Both the position numbers and the translations under genes were made by a program. A model generated the notes under the pieces. It made no database searches, was not told the DNA's origin, and saw only the letters and a program-made list of their open reading frames with translations. DNA of 13,787 bases from Porticoccaceae bacterium (GTDB taxonomy: Bacteria; Pseudomonadota; Gammaproteobacteria; Pseudomonadales; Porticoccaceae), in the NCBI GenBank assembly GCA_030741175.1, contig JASLVT010000013.1, forward strand, positions 1 to 13,787. The letters run 5' to 3'. Positions 1 through 8,403 of the stretch are shown one piece after another. Position 1 is the first letter of the stretch. Every line of letters starts with the position of its first letter.

Positions 1-605
1 CCAAGCGTCTCGGTGCCGTAGTGGAAGCCTATGATGTGCGCCCGGCAGCGCGGGAGCAGATATTATCGGTGGGCGCTAAACCTGTCGAACTAGACTTGGA
101 TACCGGCGAATCGGAAGGTGCGGGCGGTTATGCCAAGGAGCAGGGTGAAGACTTTTTACGTCGTCAGCGAGAACTGATGACTGAGGTGGTTGCACAGCAG
201 GATATTATTATCACCACCGCTGCCATCCCCGGTGCTAAGTCACCAATCTTAGTAACCGAAGATATGGTCAAAGCAATGAAGCCAGGTGCCGTTATCGTGG
301 ATTTGGCAGCAGAGCGCGGTGGCAACTGTGATCTTACCGAGCAGGGTAAAACAGTAACCGCTCATGATGTGACGATTATCGGCCCAGAGAATGTGCCCTC
401 AGAGCTAGCCTATCACGCCAGTCAAATGCTAGGTAAAAATATGCAGACCTTACTTGACTTGATTATCGATGATTCCGGCAAGCTGAATCTCGACTTTAAT
501 GATGAGATTGTTGCCGGAACAGTGGTTGCCCACGACGGCGATGTCCCTCATCCGCATATGCGTAAGCTACTCAATCTCCCAGAACTGACATCAGAAGGAG
601 CATAA
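1..605 (+). CDS. pntAA: NAD(P) transhydrogenase alpha subunit, part 1 (partial, 5' end missing)
   Basis: This is the soluble NAD(H)-binding domain (dI) of proton-translocating transhydrogenase, which uses proton motive force to reduce NADP+ with NADH at the inner membrane. The reading frame is open from base 3, before the first possible start at 21, so the gene began outside the window and about 200 C-terminal residues remain. Family signatures are clear: AYDVRPAAREQ at the start, TTAAIPGAKSP in the middle, then VIVDLAAERGGNC and ENVPSELAYHASQMLGKN near the end. The protein stops after the soluble domain instead of continuing into membrane helices as in E. coli PntA. This is the split-alpha, three-gene arrangement known from Rhodospirillum rubrum. 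The next gene starts 3 bases after the stop, and its Shine-Dalgarno AAGGAG (595-600) lies inside this gene's end, so the genes are cotranscribed and probably translationally coupled. Confidence 0.96.
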   Translation, partial: KRLGAVVEAYDVRPAAREQILSVGAKPVELDLDTGESEGAGGYAKEQGEDFLRRQRELMTEVVAQQDIIITTAAIPGAKSPILVTEDMVKAMKPGAVIVDLAAERGGNCDLTEQGKTVTAHDVTIIGPENVPSELAYHASQMLGKNMQTLLDLIIDDSGKLNLDFNDEIVAGTVVAHDGDVPHPHMRKLLNLPELTSEGA

Positions 606-608
606 ACC

Positions 609-890
609 ATGGAAATTTTAATTCTATTATTAGCGCTCTTTGTCCTGTCGCTATTTCTCGGCGTTGAGCTGATTACCAAAGTACCGCCAACGTTACATAC
701 GCCGTTGATGTCGGGTACCAATGCGGTATCGGGAATTACTCTGGTTGGTGCACTTCTTGCGGCAGGATCAGATAGCTCTCCATTACTGGTCAATGGTCTC
801 GGCTTTATTGCCGTGACTCTGGCGACTATCAACGTGGTTGGAGGCTATCTTGTTACCAACCGCATGCTGGCCATGTTTAAAAGGAAGTAA
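609..890 (+). CDS. pntAB: NAD(P) transhydrogenase alpha subunit, part 2 (membrane)
   Basis: A 93-residue membrane protein forming the alpha-side part of the proton channel domain (dII). Three hydrophobic segments are visible at about residues 2-22, 35-55 and 58-80. The stretch TLHTPLMSGTNAVSGI between the first two is the usual signature of this subunit. ATG 609 is preceded by AAGGAG at 8 bases spacing. It sits between the soluble alpha subunit (3-base gap) and pntB (3-base gap), the standard order of the split enzyme. The C-terminus is basic (FKRK), consistent with a cytoplasmic end. Length and position leave little doubt about identity. Confidence 0.95.
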   Translation: MEILILLLALFVLSLFLGVELITKVPPTLHTPLMSGTNAVSGITLVGALLAAGSDSSPLLVNGLGFIAVTLATINVVGGYLVTNRMLAMFKRK

Positions 891-893
891 GCG

Positions 894-2339
894 ATGAATC
901 CTACAATTGTAAGTTTTGTTTATTTAGTTGCCGGTATTTTATTTATTCTCGGCATCAAGGGGATGACTAAGCCCAAGACTGCGGTAAGAGGAAATACCTT
1001 ATCCGCATTGGGTATGTTGATGGCGGTTGTTGTTACATTGCTTGATAGCAGTATCATGAATTACAACTTGATTATCGCTGGCGTCCTTGTTGGTGGCATC
1101 ATCGGTGCCACCATGGCATTGAAAATTCAGATGACCTCGATGCCGCAAATGGTCGCGTTGCTCAATGGCTTTGGTGGTGGCGCATCGCTAACCATCGCCC
1201 TGGCAGAATACTATTCAAAGTTAGGAACAGCACCAGCATCCTTTGCCGATCTTCTTACGCCGGTGGCGGCAACTGCGGCTAACTTCGGTCAGGGGCCTGA
1301 AGGAACCATCGCCTTGGTATCCATTGGTCTTACCGTATTGATTGGTGCGGTGACGCTAACTGGTAGCTTTGTCGCTTTTGCCAAATTGCAAGAGCTGATG
1401 AAAAAGAGCTATGGCTTACCCGGCGGACCCACGGGCAATGCAATTTTCTTGTTGGCAGCGTTGGCTGCTGTCGTTGCCCTAGTGCTTAACCCCGGTAATA
1501 CCGTGGCGATAGTGAGCATCGTTGGCTTGGCTTTGCTATTGGGACTGTTCCTTGTTATGCCCATTGGCGGTGCTGATATGCCGGTGGTTATTGCACTACT
1601 CAACTCCTATTCCGGTATTGCCGCGGCATTGGCCGGTTTTATTTTGGGCAACACCGTTTTGATTGTTGCTGGCTCTCTTGTCGGCACCTCGGGTTTAATT
1701 CTGACTCAGATTATGTGTGTGGCGATGAATCGCTCCCTCGCCAATGTGTTGTTTGGCAAAATGGCGGAGGGTGGTGAGACCGTCGATGCTGACGAGATCT
1801 ATGCTGGCAAGGTCACTAGCGCTCAGCCTGATGAAGTGGCAATGATGTTGGAGATGGCCGAGCGAGTTGTTATTGTGCCCGGTTATGGTATGGCGATGGC
1901 GCAGGCCCAACATGCGGTGCGAGAGTTGGCCGATGCTATGGAAGCCAGAGGCACGGAGGTGGAATATGGTATACACCCAGTGGCTGGCCGTATGCCTGGC
2001 CATATGAATGTTCTGTTAGCAGAAGCTGAGGTTCCGTACGACAAGCTAGTCGAGATGGATAGAATTAATCCTACCTTTGAAGATACCGACGTGGTGATCA
2101 TTATTGGTGCTAACGACGTGACCAACCCCATGGCGCGGGAATCAGAGGGTAGCCCAATCTACGGTATGCCGATCCTTAATGTGGATAAGGCTAAAAATGT
2201 TGTCGTTATCAAGCGCTCGTTGAGCCCAGGCTTTGCTGGATTGCCTAACCCGCTATTTGCAATGGATCATACATTGATGGTGTATGGTGATGGTAAGAAG
2301 GCTGTGATTGAGATGACTACGGCGCTCAGCCAAGCCTAG
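894..2339 (+). CDS. pntB: NAD(P) transhydrogenase beta subunit
   Basis: The beta subunit carries the remaining membrane helices (dII) and the NADP(H)-binding domain (dIII). At 481 residues it is slightly longer than E. coli PntB (about 462). Roughly residues 1-290 are a series of hydrophobic helices, including the conserved ADMPVVIALLNSYSG stretch (227-241). The soluble domain begins near 300 and shows the NADP-binding GYGMA (330-334), HPVAGRMPGHMNVLLAEA (361-378), GANDVTNP (405-412) and KRS (440-442) motifs. No key residue appears to be missing. The start at 894 has an AAGGA Shine-Dalgarno within the end of pntAB. It is the last gene of the operon, followed after about 25 bases by an intrinsic terminator. 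Confidence 0.97.
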   Translation: MNPTIVSFVYLVAGILFILGIKGMTKPKTAVRGNTLSALGMLMAVVVTLLDSSIMNYNLIIAGVLVGGIIGATMALKIQMTSMPQMVALLNGFGGGASLTIALAEYYSKLGTAPASFADLLTPVAATAANFGQGPEGTIALVSIGLTVLIGAVTLTGSFVAFAKLQELMKKSYGLPGGPTGNAIFLLAALAAVVALVLNPGNTVAIVSIVGLALLLGLFLVMPIGGADMPVVIALLNSYSGIAAALAGFILGNTVLIVAGSLVGTSGLILTQIMCVAMNRSLANVLFGKMAEGGETVDADEIYAGKVTSAQPDEVAMMLEMAERVVIVPGYGMAMAQAQHAVRELADAMEARGTEVEYGIHPVAGRMPGHMNVLLAEAEVPYDKLVEMDRINPTFEDTDVVIIIGANDVTNPMARESEGSPIYGMPILNVDKAKNVVVIKRSLSPGFAGLPNPLFAMDHTLMVYGDGKKAVIEMTTALSQA

Positions 2340-2361
2340 TATCCGAACACTTTTAGTACAT

Positions 2362-2399
2362 AAAAACCACCCAAAAGATTGCTATTGGGTGGTTTTTTT
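2362..2399 (+). terminator. Intrinsic terminator of the pnt operon
   Basis: AACCACCCAA (2365-2374) pairs with TTGGGTGGTT (2385-2394) around a 10-base loop, and the run of T continues to 2399. Flanking A residues on the left extend the pairing, so it could also work in reverse. It lies 22 bases after the pntB stop. Confidence 0.9.
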
Positions 2400-2452
2400 A
2401 TGCATTATTGTGTTGCAACAAAATAATTAATAACAATGATAAGGGGTATGAC

Positions 2453-2863
2453 ATGACTGAGTTAGACATTTGGCAAACATTCAATGCGGGTCAAACTGCC
2501 GCTGGTGCACATTTTATTGGTGTGGCTTTCTTGGCTTGGGTAGGGCTTCGGGTATCGCTAAATATTAGAAATAATGATGAGGCTAATCTCGTGTTGAAAC
2601 TAGCCGGTACGGGTTTCTGCCTTTCGGTAGCCTACTTTATTGCATTTAATACCGGTTGGTATGAATGGAACAGCAATAGTATTGCCTCCGGTCTTATGCA
2701 ACTGCAATCAACAGATGTTGCTATAAGCCCTGTGGCAGAAAAATTTATTGCTAATATGAATCCGGGCGCTGATTTCAATCTTAAGCCTGATTTGTTTCAA
2801 GGCATTTTCATCGCTTCTCTGTTGATTATGCAGTTAGGCTCTATTTGGATGCCTAAGAAGTAA
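2453..2863 (+). CDS. Small three-helix membrane protein, function unknown
   Basis: I do not recognise this family. The ATG at 2453 is preferred over an in-frame TTG at 2408 because AAGGGG (2441-2446) lies 6 bases before it, and the extra 15 residues from the TTG are polar and unlike a protein start. The 136-residue product (MTELDIWQTF at the N-terminus) has hydrophobic segments at about 18-36, 46-68 and 114-132. The loop at about 69-112 is rich in Asn, Ser and Asp and carries GWYEWN near the second helix. The protein ends MPKK. No signal-peptide cleavage site or cofactor motif is evident. The gene sits between two strong intrinsic terminators, so it is either a single-gene unit or expressed by readthrough from pntB. 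No good promoter is visible in the roughly 50 bases upstream. Confidence 0.82.
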   Translation: MTELDIWQTFNAGQTAAGAHFIGVAFLAWVGLRVSLNIRNNDEANLVLKLAGTGFCLSVAYFIAFNTGWYEWNSNSIASGLMQLQSTDVAISPVAEKFIANMNPGADFNLKPDLFQGIFIASLLIMQLGSIWMPKK

Positions 2864-2888
2864 CTCTTTTGCCATCTAATTTGCCATC

Positions 2889-2922
2889 AAAAAAACCACA
2901 ACATTATCGTTGTGGTTTTTTT
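2889..2922 (+). terminator. Intrinsic terminator after the membrane protein gene
   Basis: Bases 2889-2902 (seven A, then CCACAAC) pair perfectly with 2909-2922 (GTTGTGG, then seven T) around the 6-base loop ATTATC. It begins about 25 bases past the stop at 2863. With A-runs on the left and T-runs on the right it is potentially bidirectional. Its design closely matches the terminator at 2362-2399. Confidence 0.92.
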
Positions 2923-2960
2923 ATCCTGTTGGTTTTAGTGAATAGTATTGCCTTGTACTA

Positions 2961-2988
2961 TTGAAAATAGAGTTTTTTATCCCCAAAT
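2961..2988 (+). promoter_or_regulatory. Heat-shock (sigma-32) promoter of clpB
   Basis: TTGAAA (2961-2966) and CCCCAAAT (2981-2988) are separated by 14 bases. This matches the known RpoH consensus (CTTGAAA, 11-16 bases, CCCCATNT) with one mismatch in the -10 element. Transcription would start near 2994, leaving a leader of about 35 bases before the clpB ATG. clpB is a classic member of the sigma-32 regulon, which supports the call. Confidence 0.82.
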
Positions 2989-3028
2989 ATCCTACTAAGT
3001 AACCAATAATTAGATTTTGGGGCAGTTC

Positions 3029-5596
3029 ATGCGAATCGATAAATTAACTAATCAACTGCAGCAGGCACTGGCTGAGGCGCAGTCAATTGCTGTGGGTAAT
3101 GACCATGGAGCGATAGAACCCAGCCATCTGCTACTAGCACTGCTCAATCAACAGGGTGGCTCTGTGCGACCGATACTCAATCGCGCCGGCTATGATGTCA
3201 ATGGCTTGCAGGATGGGATCAATACTCAGTTGGATAAATTACCCAATATCAGCAGGCCAAATGGTGAGGCTAATCTGTCTCAGGATCTGTCCCGTTTGCT
3301 TAATCTGGCTGATCGAGCGGCTCAACAAAAAGGTGATCAGTATATTTCCAGTGAAATACTGCTACTGGCGGCATTGGAAGATAAAGGTATGCTCGGTAAG
3401 ACGTTGGCTAAGTTTGGCGATGCCGATAAGGCAAAGGCTAGTATTGATGCAGTGCGTGGTGGTGATAATGTTAATGATCCCGATGCAGAGTCCCAACGCG
3501 AGGTGCTGGATAAATACACTATTGATCTCACGGCACGAGCAGAGCAGGGCAAATTAGATCCAGTTATTGGTCGTGATGATGAGATTCGCCGTACGATTCA
3601 GGTGCTACAGCGACGGACTAAAAATAACCCTGTGCTTATTGGTGAGCCCGGTGTTGGCAAGACCGCCATTGTCGAGGGTTTAGCTCAGCGCATTATTAAT
3701 GGCGAAGTGCCTGAAGGGTTAAAAAATAAACGAGTGTTGACGCTTGATCTCGGAGCACTGTTGGCGGGTGCCAAGTTTCGCGGTGACTTTGAAGAACGAC
3801 TGAAAACGGTGCTTAAGGATCTGGCCAAACAAGATGGGCAAATTATTCTATTTATCGATGAGATCCATACCATGGTGGGTGCCGGTAAAGCTGAAGGTGC
3901 CATGGATGCGGGCAATATGCTTAAGCCTGCTCTGGCCCGCGGCGAGCTTCATTGTGTGGGCGCAACTACCCTAGATGAGTACCGTCAATTTATTGAGAAG
4001 GATGCTGCTCTGGAGCGACGCTTCCAAAAAGTATTGGTCGAGGAGCCAAGTGAGGAAGATACCATCGCTATTCTGCGCGGGTTAAAAGAACGTTACGAGG
4101 TTCATCATGGTGTTGAAATCACCGATAGTGCCATTGTCTCTGCGGCAAAACTGTCCCAGCGCTATATTACTGATCGTCAATTACCGGATAAAGCTATTGA
4201 TCTTATCGATGAATCGGGTAGTCGTATTCGTATGGAGATTGACTCCAAACCTGAGGAGATGGACAGGTTAGAGCGGCGACTTATTCAACTGAAGATTGAG
4301 CGCCAGGCATTGAATAAAGAAAAGGATGCCGCAGCTAAAAAACGCCAGCACAAACTTGAGGCCGATATAAAGGAGTTGGAGAAAGAGTACGCCGACCTAG
4401 AAGAAATTTGGATAGCAGAAAAAGCATCGATGCAGGGTGCCACGCATATTAAAGCGGAGCTGGAACAGGCTAGGGTTAACTTAGAGGCGGCTCACCGTGC
4501 GGGTGATTTGGAACAGATGGCACAAATTCAGTACAGCATTATACCTGAGCTAGAGAAGCAGCTTGCCAATGCCGGTGCTGAAGAGCAGGTAGAAAAACGG
4601 TTATTGCGCAATAAGGTCACTGAAGAAGAGGTCGCTGAGGTAGTGTCGAAATGGACCGGTATACCAGTGGCTAAGATGCTAGAGGGTGAGCGGGACAAAC
4701 TGCTGCGTATGGAAGAGTCTCTGCACAGTCGTGTGATGGGGCAAAATGAGGCGGTTGCAGCTGTATCCAATGCCGTCAGACGATCTCGTGCCGGTTTAGC
4801 TGATGCAGATCGTCCCAATGGCTCGTTTTTATTTTTGGGCCCTACGGGTGTGGGAAAAACCGAGTTATGCAAATCCTTGGCGGAATTTTTATTTGATAGC
4901 GAAGATGCCATGGTGCGGATTGATATGTCAGAGTTTATGGAAAAACATTCTGTAGCAAGACTGATTGGTGCTCCCCCTGGCTATGTAGGTTATGAAGAGG
5001 GCGGCTACATTACTGAGGCAGTGCGACGACGCCCCTATTCGGTTTTACTGCTAGATGAGGTTGAGAAAGCGCATCCTGACGTATTCAATATTTTGTTACA
5101 GGTATTAGATGATGGTCGTTTGACTGATGGTCAGGGACGCACTGTTGATTTCAAAAATACCGTGATCGTAATGACCTCAAATCTTGGCTCTGATGTGATT
5201 CAAATGCTAGCGGGTGAAGAGAATTACCAAACCATGAAATCGGCGGTGATGGATGTTGTCAGCGCACATTTCCGCCCCGAGTTTATTAATCGTGTCGATG
5301 AAACAGTGGTGTTTCATCCATTGGCAATGGATGAACTTCGCGGTATCGCTGATATTCAGATTGCGCTGCTCAATAGCCGGTTGGCTGAGCATGAACTCAG
5401 TTTAGTGTTGACCGATGAGGTGATGGATAAGCTATTGGAAGTCGGCTTTGATCCAGTCTACGGTGCTCGGCCGCTTAAACGAACCGTCCAGCAGTTAATT
5501 GAAAACCCATTAGCAGAGAGTATCTTGGCGGGTAAATTTATGCCTGGCGATACTATTTCGGCAGATCTTGAGGGCGACGCGGTTGTCTTTGCTTAG
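3029..5596 (+). CDS. clpB: ATP-dependent disaggregase ClpB
   Basis: ClpB is the cytoplasmic hexameric AAA+ machine that works with DnaK/DnaJ/GrpE to pull proteins out of aggregates. The chosen start, ATG 3029, gives [11 protein letters not shown], matching E. coli ClpB (MRLDRLTNKFQ), with GGGG at 3019-3022 as Shine-Dalgarno. An in-frame TTG at 3017 would add only four residues. The product has 855 residues (E. coli 857). Domains in order: Clp N-domain (about 1-145), first AAA+ module with Walker A GEPGVGKT (205-212) and Walker B ILFIDE (273-278), the coiled-coil middle domain rich in Lys/Glu (about 405-525), and the second AAA+ module with Walker A GPTGVGKT (604-611) and Walker B VLLLDE (672-677). 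The internal GTG that yields short ClpB in E. coli is a GTT here (Val148). The gene is complete and apparently intact, transcribed alone from a heat-shock promoter. Confidence 0.98.
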   Translation: MRIDKLTNQLQQALAEAQSIAVGNDHGAIEPSHLLLALLNQQGGSVRPILNRAGYDVNGLQDGINTQLDKLPNISRPNGEANLSQDLSRLLNLADRAAQQKGDQYISSEILLLAALEDKGMLGKTLAKFGDADKAKASIDAVRGGDNVNDPDAESQREVLDKYTIDLTARAEQGKLDPVIGRDDEIRRTIQVLQRRTKNNPVLIGEPGVGKTAIVEGLAQRIINGEVPEGLKNKRVLTLDLGALLAGAKFRGDFEERLKTVLKDLAKQDGQIILFIDEIHTMVGAGKAEGAMDAGNMLKPALARGELHCVGATTLDEYRQFIEKDAALERRFQKVLVEEPSEEDTIAILRGLKERYEVHHGVEITDSAIVSAAKLSQRYITDRQLPDKAIDLIDESGSRIRMEIDSKPEEMDRLERRLIQLKIERQALNKEKDAAAKKRQHKLEADIKELEKEYADLEEIWIAEKASMQGATHIKAELEQARVNLEAAHRAGDLEQMAQIQYSIIPELEKQLANAGAEEQVEKRLLRNKVTEEEVAEVVSKWTGIPVAKMLEGERDKLLRMEESLHSRVMGQNEAVAAVSNAVRRSRAGLADADRPNGSFLFLGPTGVGKTELCKSLAEFLFDSEDAMVRIDMSEFMEKHSVARLIGAPPGYVGYEEGGYITEAVRRRPYSVLLLDEVEKAHPDVFNILLQVLDDGRLTDGQGRTVDFKNTVIVMTSNLGSDVIQMLAGEENYQTMKSAVMDVVSAHFRPEFINRVDETVVFHPLAMDELRGIADIQIALLNSRLAEHELSLVLTDEVMDKLLEVGFDPVYGARPLKRTVQQLIENPLAESILAGKFMPGDTISADLEGDAVVFA

Positions 5597-5620
5597 TTGC
5601 GATGATTGCGGATGGTTCCG

Positions 5621-6442
5621 TTAGAGATAGCCGACCAGAGGATCCCCTCCCGAGTAATCGGTCAAACTGGCGAGCGAATCAATAAATAGATAAAACAGCT
5701 CTGCTTGCGATGAGACATCCAGTTTGGCATAGCTATTTTTGCGATGCAGTTTCACTGTCTCCGGAGAGATACCGAGGCGATCGGCGATGGACTTGGTTGA
5801 ATGGCCATGAAGAAATAGATGAACCACCTGAGACTCGCGCTCGGTCAAATAGGCGGTACCAAAATGCTTGAGCGCGCTATCCAACTGCATCGGCAGAGGG
5901 TTGTGAGATTTGGTTACAGCCTCTGATCCCCAGTGTTCCTTGCAAATGGTTTCTACTATTGCAGTAATATCTCTTAAAATTGAAATATGTGGTTGGTTGA
6001 AGCGTTGGGAAAGCGACAGACGACTCAGGGATATATTGAGAAACTTATCAGCGGAGAGATGGATAATATAGCCCACCTCATCTTTAATATCTGTGTATTT
6101 AAAATAGCTTCGGTAGTATTCAGTTTTCTCAAATCCCTCGGGCGCCAAATCACAGAGACGATGTAATCCAGCTTCACCTTGATCGACTGCAGCGCGATAA
6201 AAAGGATCTAATAAAAACGGGCCAGTAATAAATGAATTAATCTGCGTCTCCCGTTCTAAGGGGGGGATATCATTGTAGTGAACTTGCGGCGTTTCGCCTT
6301 TCGTGTAACTTAGGATCACTGCATTATCAAATGGCACCAGGCTTTTAAGCATGCTTAGAAGCAGTGCTGGCAGACGCTCACTGCGGAGTTCTGGCAATAC
6401 CGCGGCCAGTTTTTGGCTAAACCCCTGCAGTGGGCTACTCAT
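5621..6442 (-). CDS. LuxR/GerE-type transcriptional regulator
   Basis: A 273-residue protein with a C-terminal GerE helix-turn-helix (about 199-255): LTERESQVVHLFLHG, then IADRLGISPETVKLHRKNSYAKL as the scaffold and recognition helices. The N-terminal 170 residues have no receiver-domain pattern. They do not clearly show the acyl-homoserine-lactone-binding signature either, though a GAF-like or autoinducer-like fold is possible. DPFYRAA (79-85) and EYYRSYF (108-114) stand out as likely family motifs. ATG 6442 is preceded by AAGGA at 8 bases. The gene lies 24 bases downstream of the 158-residue gene on the same strand, suggesting cotranscription. It converges on clpB with only 24 bases between stop codons and no visible terminator. 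The ligand and targets cannot be read from the sequence. Confidence 0.85.
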   Translation of the reverse strand: MSSPLQGFSQKLAAVLPELRSERLPALLLSMLKSLVPFDNAVILSYTKGETPQVHYNDIPPLERETQINSFITGPFLLDPFYRAAVDQGEAGLHRLCDLAPEGFEKTEYYRSYFKYTDIKDEVGYIIHLSADKFLNISLSRLSLSQRFNQPHISILRDITAIVETICKEHWGSEAVTKSHNPLPMQLDSALKHFGTAYLTERESQVVHLFLHGHSTKSIADRLGISPETVKLHRKNSYAKLDVSSQAELFYLFIDSLASLTDYSGGDPLVGYL

Positions 6443-6466
6443 GTTAGTGATCCTTGGCGAGATTAA

Positions 6467-6943
6467 TCAGGCTTGGAACTGTTCTGGTTCCATAAACATT
6501 AAGCGCACGATTAGACAGTTATCTTTGGGCTCAACTGCCATCATAAGAACATTGAGATCGTCGTCTATTCGCACACCGCTAGGTAGATTGAATAACACAC
6601 CACCGGTGGCTTCATTAGTCAATGTGCGCAGATCTTTTAGCTCCTTATCTTTGCGTACTTCTGTCTCAAATTTCTGTAGTAGCGCTCTCAGCGCGACATC
6701 AAAATTTGGATAATTAAATTGACCGCGGTATTCACTACGATCCAACTCAAGTTTGACAGGGATAACCATATTATTTTGCTCTGAGGTCAACTGCCCCGAT
6801 TTAACGCTGGCACCTTGCTTCAGTTCTTTAAAGAGTTTTTTTGCTGCCTCTGGCTTTTGGTTTATAAATCCCGCAACCAGCAGATTGGCACCCATATTAA
6901 ATAATTTACGGGTATCAATATCGATTGTTTGTTGTTCTGTCAT
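6467..6943 (-). CDS. Conserved-looking cytoplasmic protein, function unknown
   Basis: I do not recognise this 158-residue protein. It has no signal peptide and no membrane helix. It starts MTEQQTIDID, has a Lys/Glu-rich middle and ends in an alternating hydrophobic pattern (about 113-150: GGVLFNLPSGVRIDDDL, then NVLMMAVEP and CLIVRLMFMEPEQF) that looks like a small beta-sheet domain. No catalytic or metal-binding motif is evident. The ATG at 6943 has only a weak Shine-Dalgarno. It precedes the LuxR-type gene by 24 bases, so the two probably form an operon, and the protein may be a partner or target of the regulator. That link is inference from layout only. Codon use and composition do not differ visibly from the neighbours. 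Confidence 0.75.
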   Translation of the reverse strand: MTEQQTIDIDTRKLFNMGANLLVAGFINQKPEAAKKLFKELKQGASVKSGQLTSEQNNMVIPVKLELDRSEYRGQFNYPNFDVALRALLQKFETEVRKDKELKDLRTLTNEATGGVLFNLPSGVRIDDDLNVLMMAVEPKDNCLIVRLMFMEPEQFQA

Positions 6944-7147
6944 TGGTGTTCACGCTGTCAAATTAAAAACAGGACTCTAACCCAATCACTGAGTAAATGT
7001 AATAGGTTTACTGAGTTTTTATTCTGTTATCAACTGATTATGATGGAGAATATATCGTCTGCACTAGATGGGCATTGCTCGTTGGTCATCGGTAACAGTT
7101 GAGTAATTTGGGGCATAGCCTTGGACTAACCGGGGAGAAATGTAAAG

Positions 7148-7191
7148 GTGCCGCAAAAGTGCCGCAAAAGAGCCGCAAAAGCACCGCGGAA
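7148..7191. repeat. Four tandem copies of an 11-bp unit
   Basis: GTGCCGCAAAA occurs at 7148-7158 and again at 7159-7169. GAGCCGCAAAA follows at 7170-7180 and a degenerate GCACCGCGGAA at 7181-7191. Read on the purC strand, the units are TTTTGCGGCAC, just past the stem-loop. It may be simple slippage or a protein-binding array. Confidence 0.85.
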
Positions 7192-7195
7192 GGTC

Positions 7196-7227
7196 GATTG
7201 GCATCTCAGTTGTCTGAGATGCCAATC
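7196..7227 (-). terminator. Stem-loop after purC, probable transcript end or stabiliser
   Basis: GATTGGCATCTCAG (7196-7209) pairs perfectly over 14 bp with CTGAGATGCCAATC (7214-7227) around a 4-base loop. It begins 14 bases beyond the purC stop. On the purC strand it is followed by GACCTTCC, not a T-run, so it is not a textbook intrinsic terminator. It may act by blocking exonucleases or with Rho. Confidence 0.65.
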
Positions 7228-7241
7228 AATATTATTGGATG

Positions 7242-8345
7242 CTAGTCGATTAACCCGTATTGCTCTTTTAAGATCTCAAGGATCTCGGCTTTGGGGTTAT
7301 CTGATATCACTAGGGGTTGCCCAGTTATCTTTTCTGCCAGGCTTACGTAGGTATCAGATACCGCCATCATCACAGCTTCTGGCAGGGCATTATCAGCTGC
7401 CAGAGCTTGACGTTCCGGCATGCGATTCTTATCTAGCAGAATATCCGCGTCGGGGAAATGGTTTAGCAATAATTGGCGGAAACCTTCTTTCGAGTTCTCT
7501 ACAACTTTACCATCTCGGTAGCTTGGGCCATCCCATATCCTTGATGAATCAGGTGTGCCGACCTCATCCATGTAGATCAACTTTTCATTGCCAGCACTAT
7601 CGGTGACGTAGCCAAATTCAAATTTGGTATCGACAAAGATTTGATCAAGTTTGGCTAGCTCATTGCTTATAACATCAAAGCCTTCGCCTAGGAGTCTCTC
7701 ATAGGTATCGATATCTGCCGGTGAATTAAACTGGAAAGCTTCGTAGTTAGTTTCAATATCAGTGCGAGACACATTGACATCGTCCACTTCAGGTACGCCA
7801 GGTATGCCGGTCAGAATGCCTTTGGTTGAAGGTGTTATCAGCAATTCGGGAAGTTTTTGGTCCCGCTCTAGGCCCTCAGCAATCTGAATACCACAGAAAT
7901 CACGTTCGCCCTTAACATAGGAACGCCACATGGAGCCAGTAATATACTGACGGCAGATCGCCTCGATCATGACCGGACGCGCTTTTTGCACAATCCAAAC
8001 CAGTGGGTGCGGTACATCCAAAATATGACTATCTGCTAGTCCCTGCTCTCGAAACAGCTTAAACCAGTGATTAGAGATAGCATTGAGCGCGGCTCCCTTA
8101 CCGGGAACACCATTCATGCCACCTTCACCATGCCAGATACATTCAAATGCTGAGATGCGATCACTAATTACCATAATCGCCAGCGGTGCGTCTGGTGCGA
8201 CATCATAGTTGTTTTCGGCAATTAGGCGCCGACTGTCGGCGTCAGTTAGCCAATATACAGAGCGTACTTTACCACTGTGAACAGGTTCGTCAGTGCGAAT
8301 TGGAAGGTCGTTATTGATTGCCAATACTTTGTCAGCAAGACTCAT
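7242..8345 (-). CDS. purC: Phosphoribosylaminoimidazole-succinocarboxamide synthase (SAICAR synthetase), long form
   Basis: PurC joins aspartate to CAIR using ATP in de novo purine synthesis, in the cytoplasm. The 367-residue product is much longer than E. coli PurC (237) and matches the long form found in Vibrio and other marine gammaproteobacteria. Visible motifs: SGKVRSVY (24-31, nucleotide-binding loop), SDRISAFE (61-68), [13 protein letters not shown] (128-140), DTKFEFG (239-245) and [13 protein letters not shown] (259-271). The Asp usually found at the end of the SDRISAFD motif is Glu here. The start at 8345 gives [10 protein letters not shown], and the Shine-Dalgarno is weak (GGA about 9 bases before). 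It diverges from yfcH, with a likely promoter at 8404-8432, and stands alone as a transcription unit. Confidence 0.96.
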   Translation of the reverse strand: MSLADKVLAINNDLPIRTDEPVHSGKVRSVYWLTDADSRRLIAENNYDVAPDAPLAIMVISDRISAFECIWHGEGGMNGVPGKGAALNAISNHWFKLFREQGLADSHILDVPHPLVWIVQKARPVMIEAICRQYITGSMWRSYVKGERDFCGIQIAEGLERDQKLPELLITPSTKGILTGIPGVPEVDDVNVSRTDIETNYEAFQFNSPADIDTYERLLGEGFDVISNELAKLDQIFVDTKFEFGYVTDSAGNEKLIYMDEVGTPDSSRIWDGPSYRDGKVVENSKEGFRQLLLNHFPDADILLDKNRMPERQALAADNALPEAVMMAVSDTYVSLAEKITGQPLVISDNPKAEILEILKEQYGLID

Positions 8346-8403
8346 AGTGAATGTCCAGTTTAATCAGTTTGAAAAGAAAAATGTGCCACAAAAGAAGGGC
8401 GGT

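Larger units (their letters stand above)
6944..7241. other. Intergenic region between purC and the 158-residue gene
   Basis: This 298-base gap follows purC and precedes the minus-strand operon starting at 6943. Its right end holds the purC-proximal stem-loop (7196-7227) and an 11-bp tandem repeat (7148-7191). The left 200 bases are AT-rich and should contain the promoter of the minus-strand operon, but I find no pair of -35/-10 boxes I would defend. The only short open frames, such as one of 19 codons starting at 7042, lack support. Confidence 0.6.

Noticed and set aside
1..2339. Split pntA as a frameshifted or broken gene
   Set aside because: The second part has its own Shine-Dalgarno and start, and the three-gene arrangement is a known normal form of transhydrogenase.
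2978..2986. TTATCCCCA resembling a DnaA box upstream of clpB
   Set aside because: It mismatches the consensus and is part of the heat-shock promoter -10 element. No other boxes, AT-rich unwinding region or replication genes are near.
3017..3028. TTG start for clpB adding four residues
   Set aside because: The ATG at 3029 gives the exact family N-terminus and has GGGG at suitable spacing.
5637..5648. Palindrome GAGGATCCCCTC at the 3' end of the LuxR-type gene as a terminator
   Set aside because: The stem is only 4 bp, lies within the coding region and has no T-run on either side.
7148..7606. 152-residue plus-strand open frame
   Set aside because: It begins with GTG inside the tandem repeat and runs antisense through purC without any recognisable motif. 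It is a shadow of purC.
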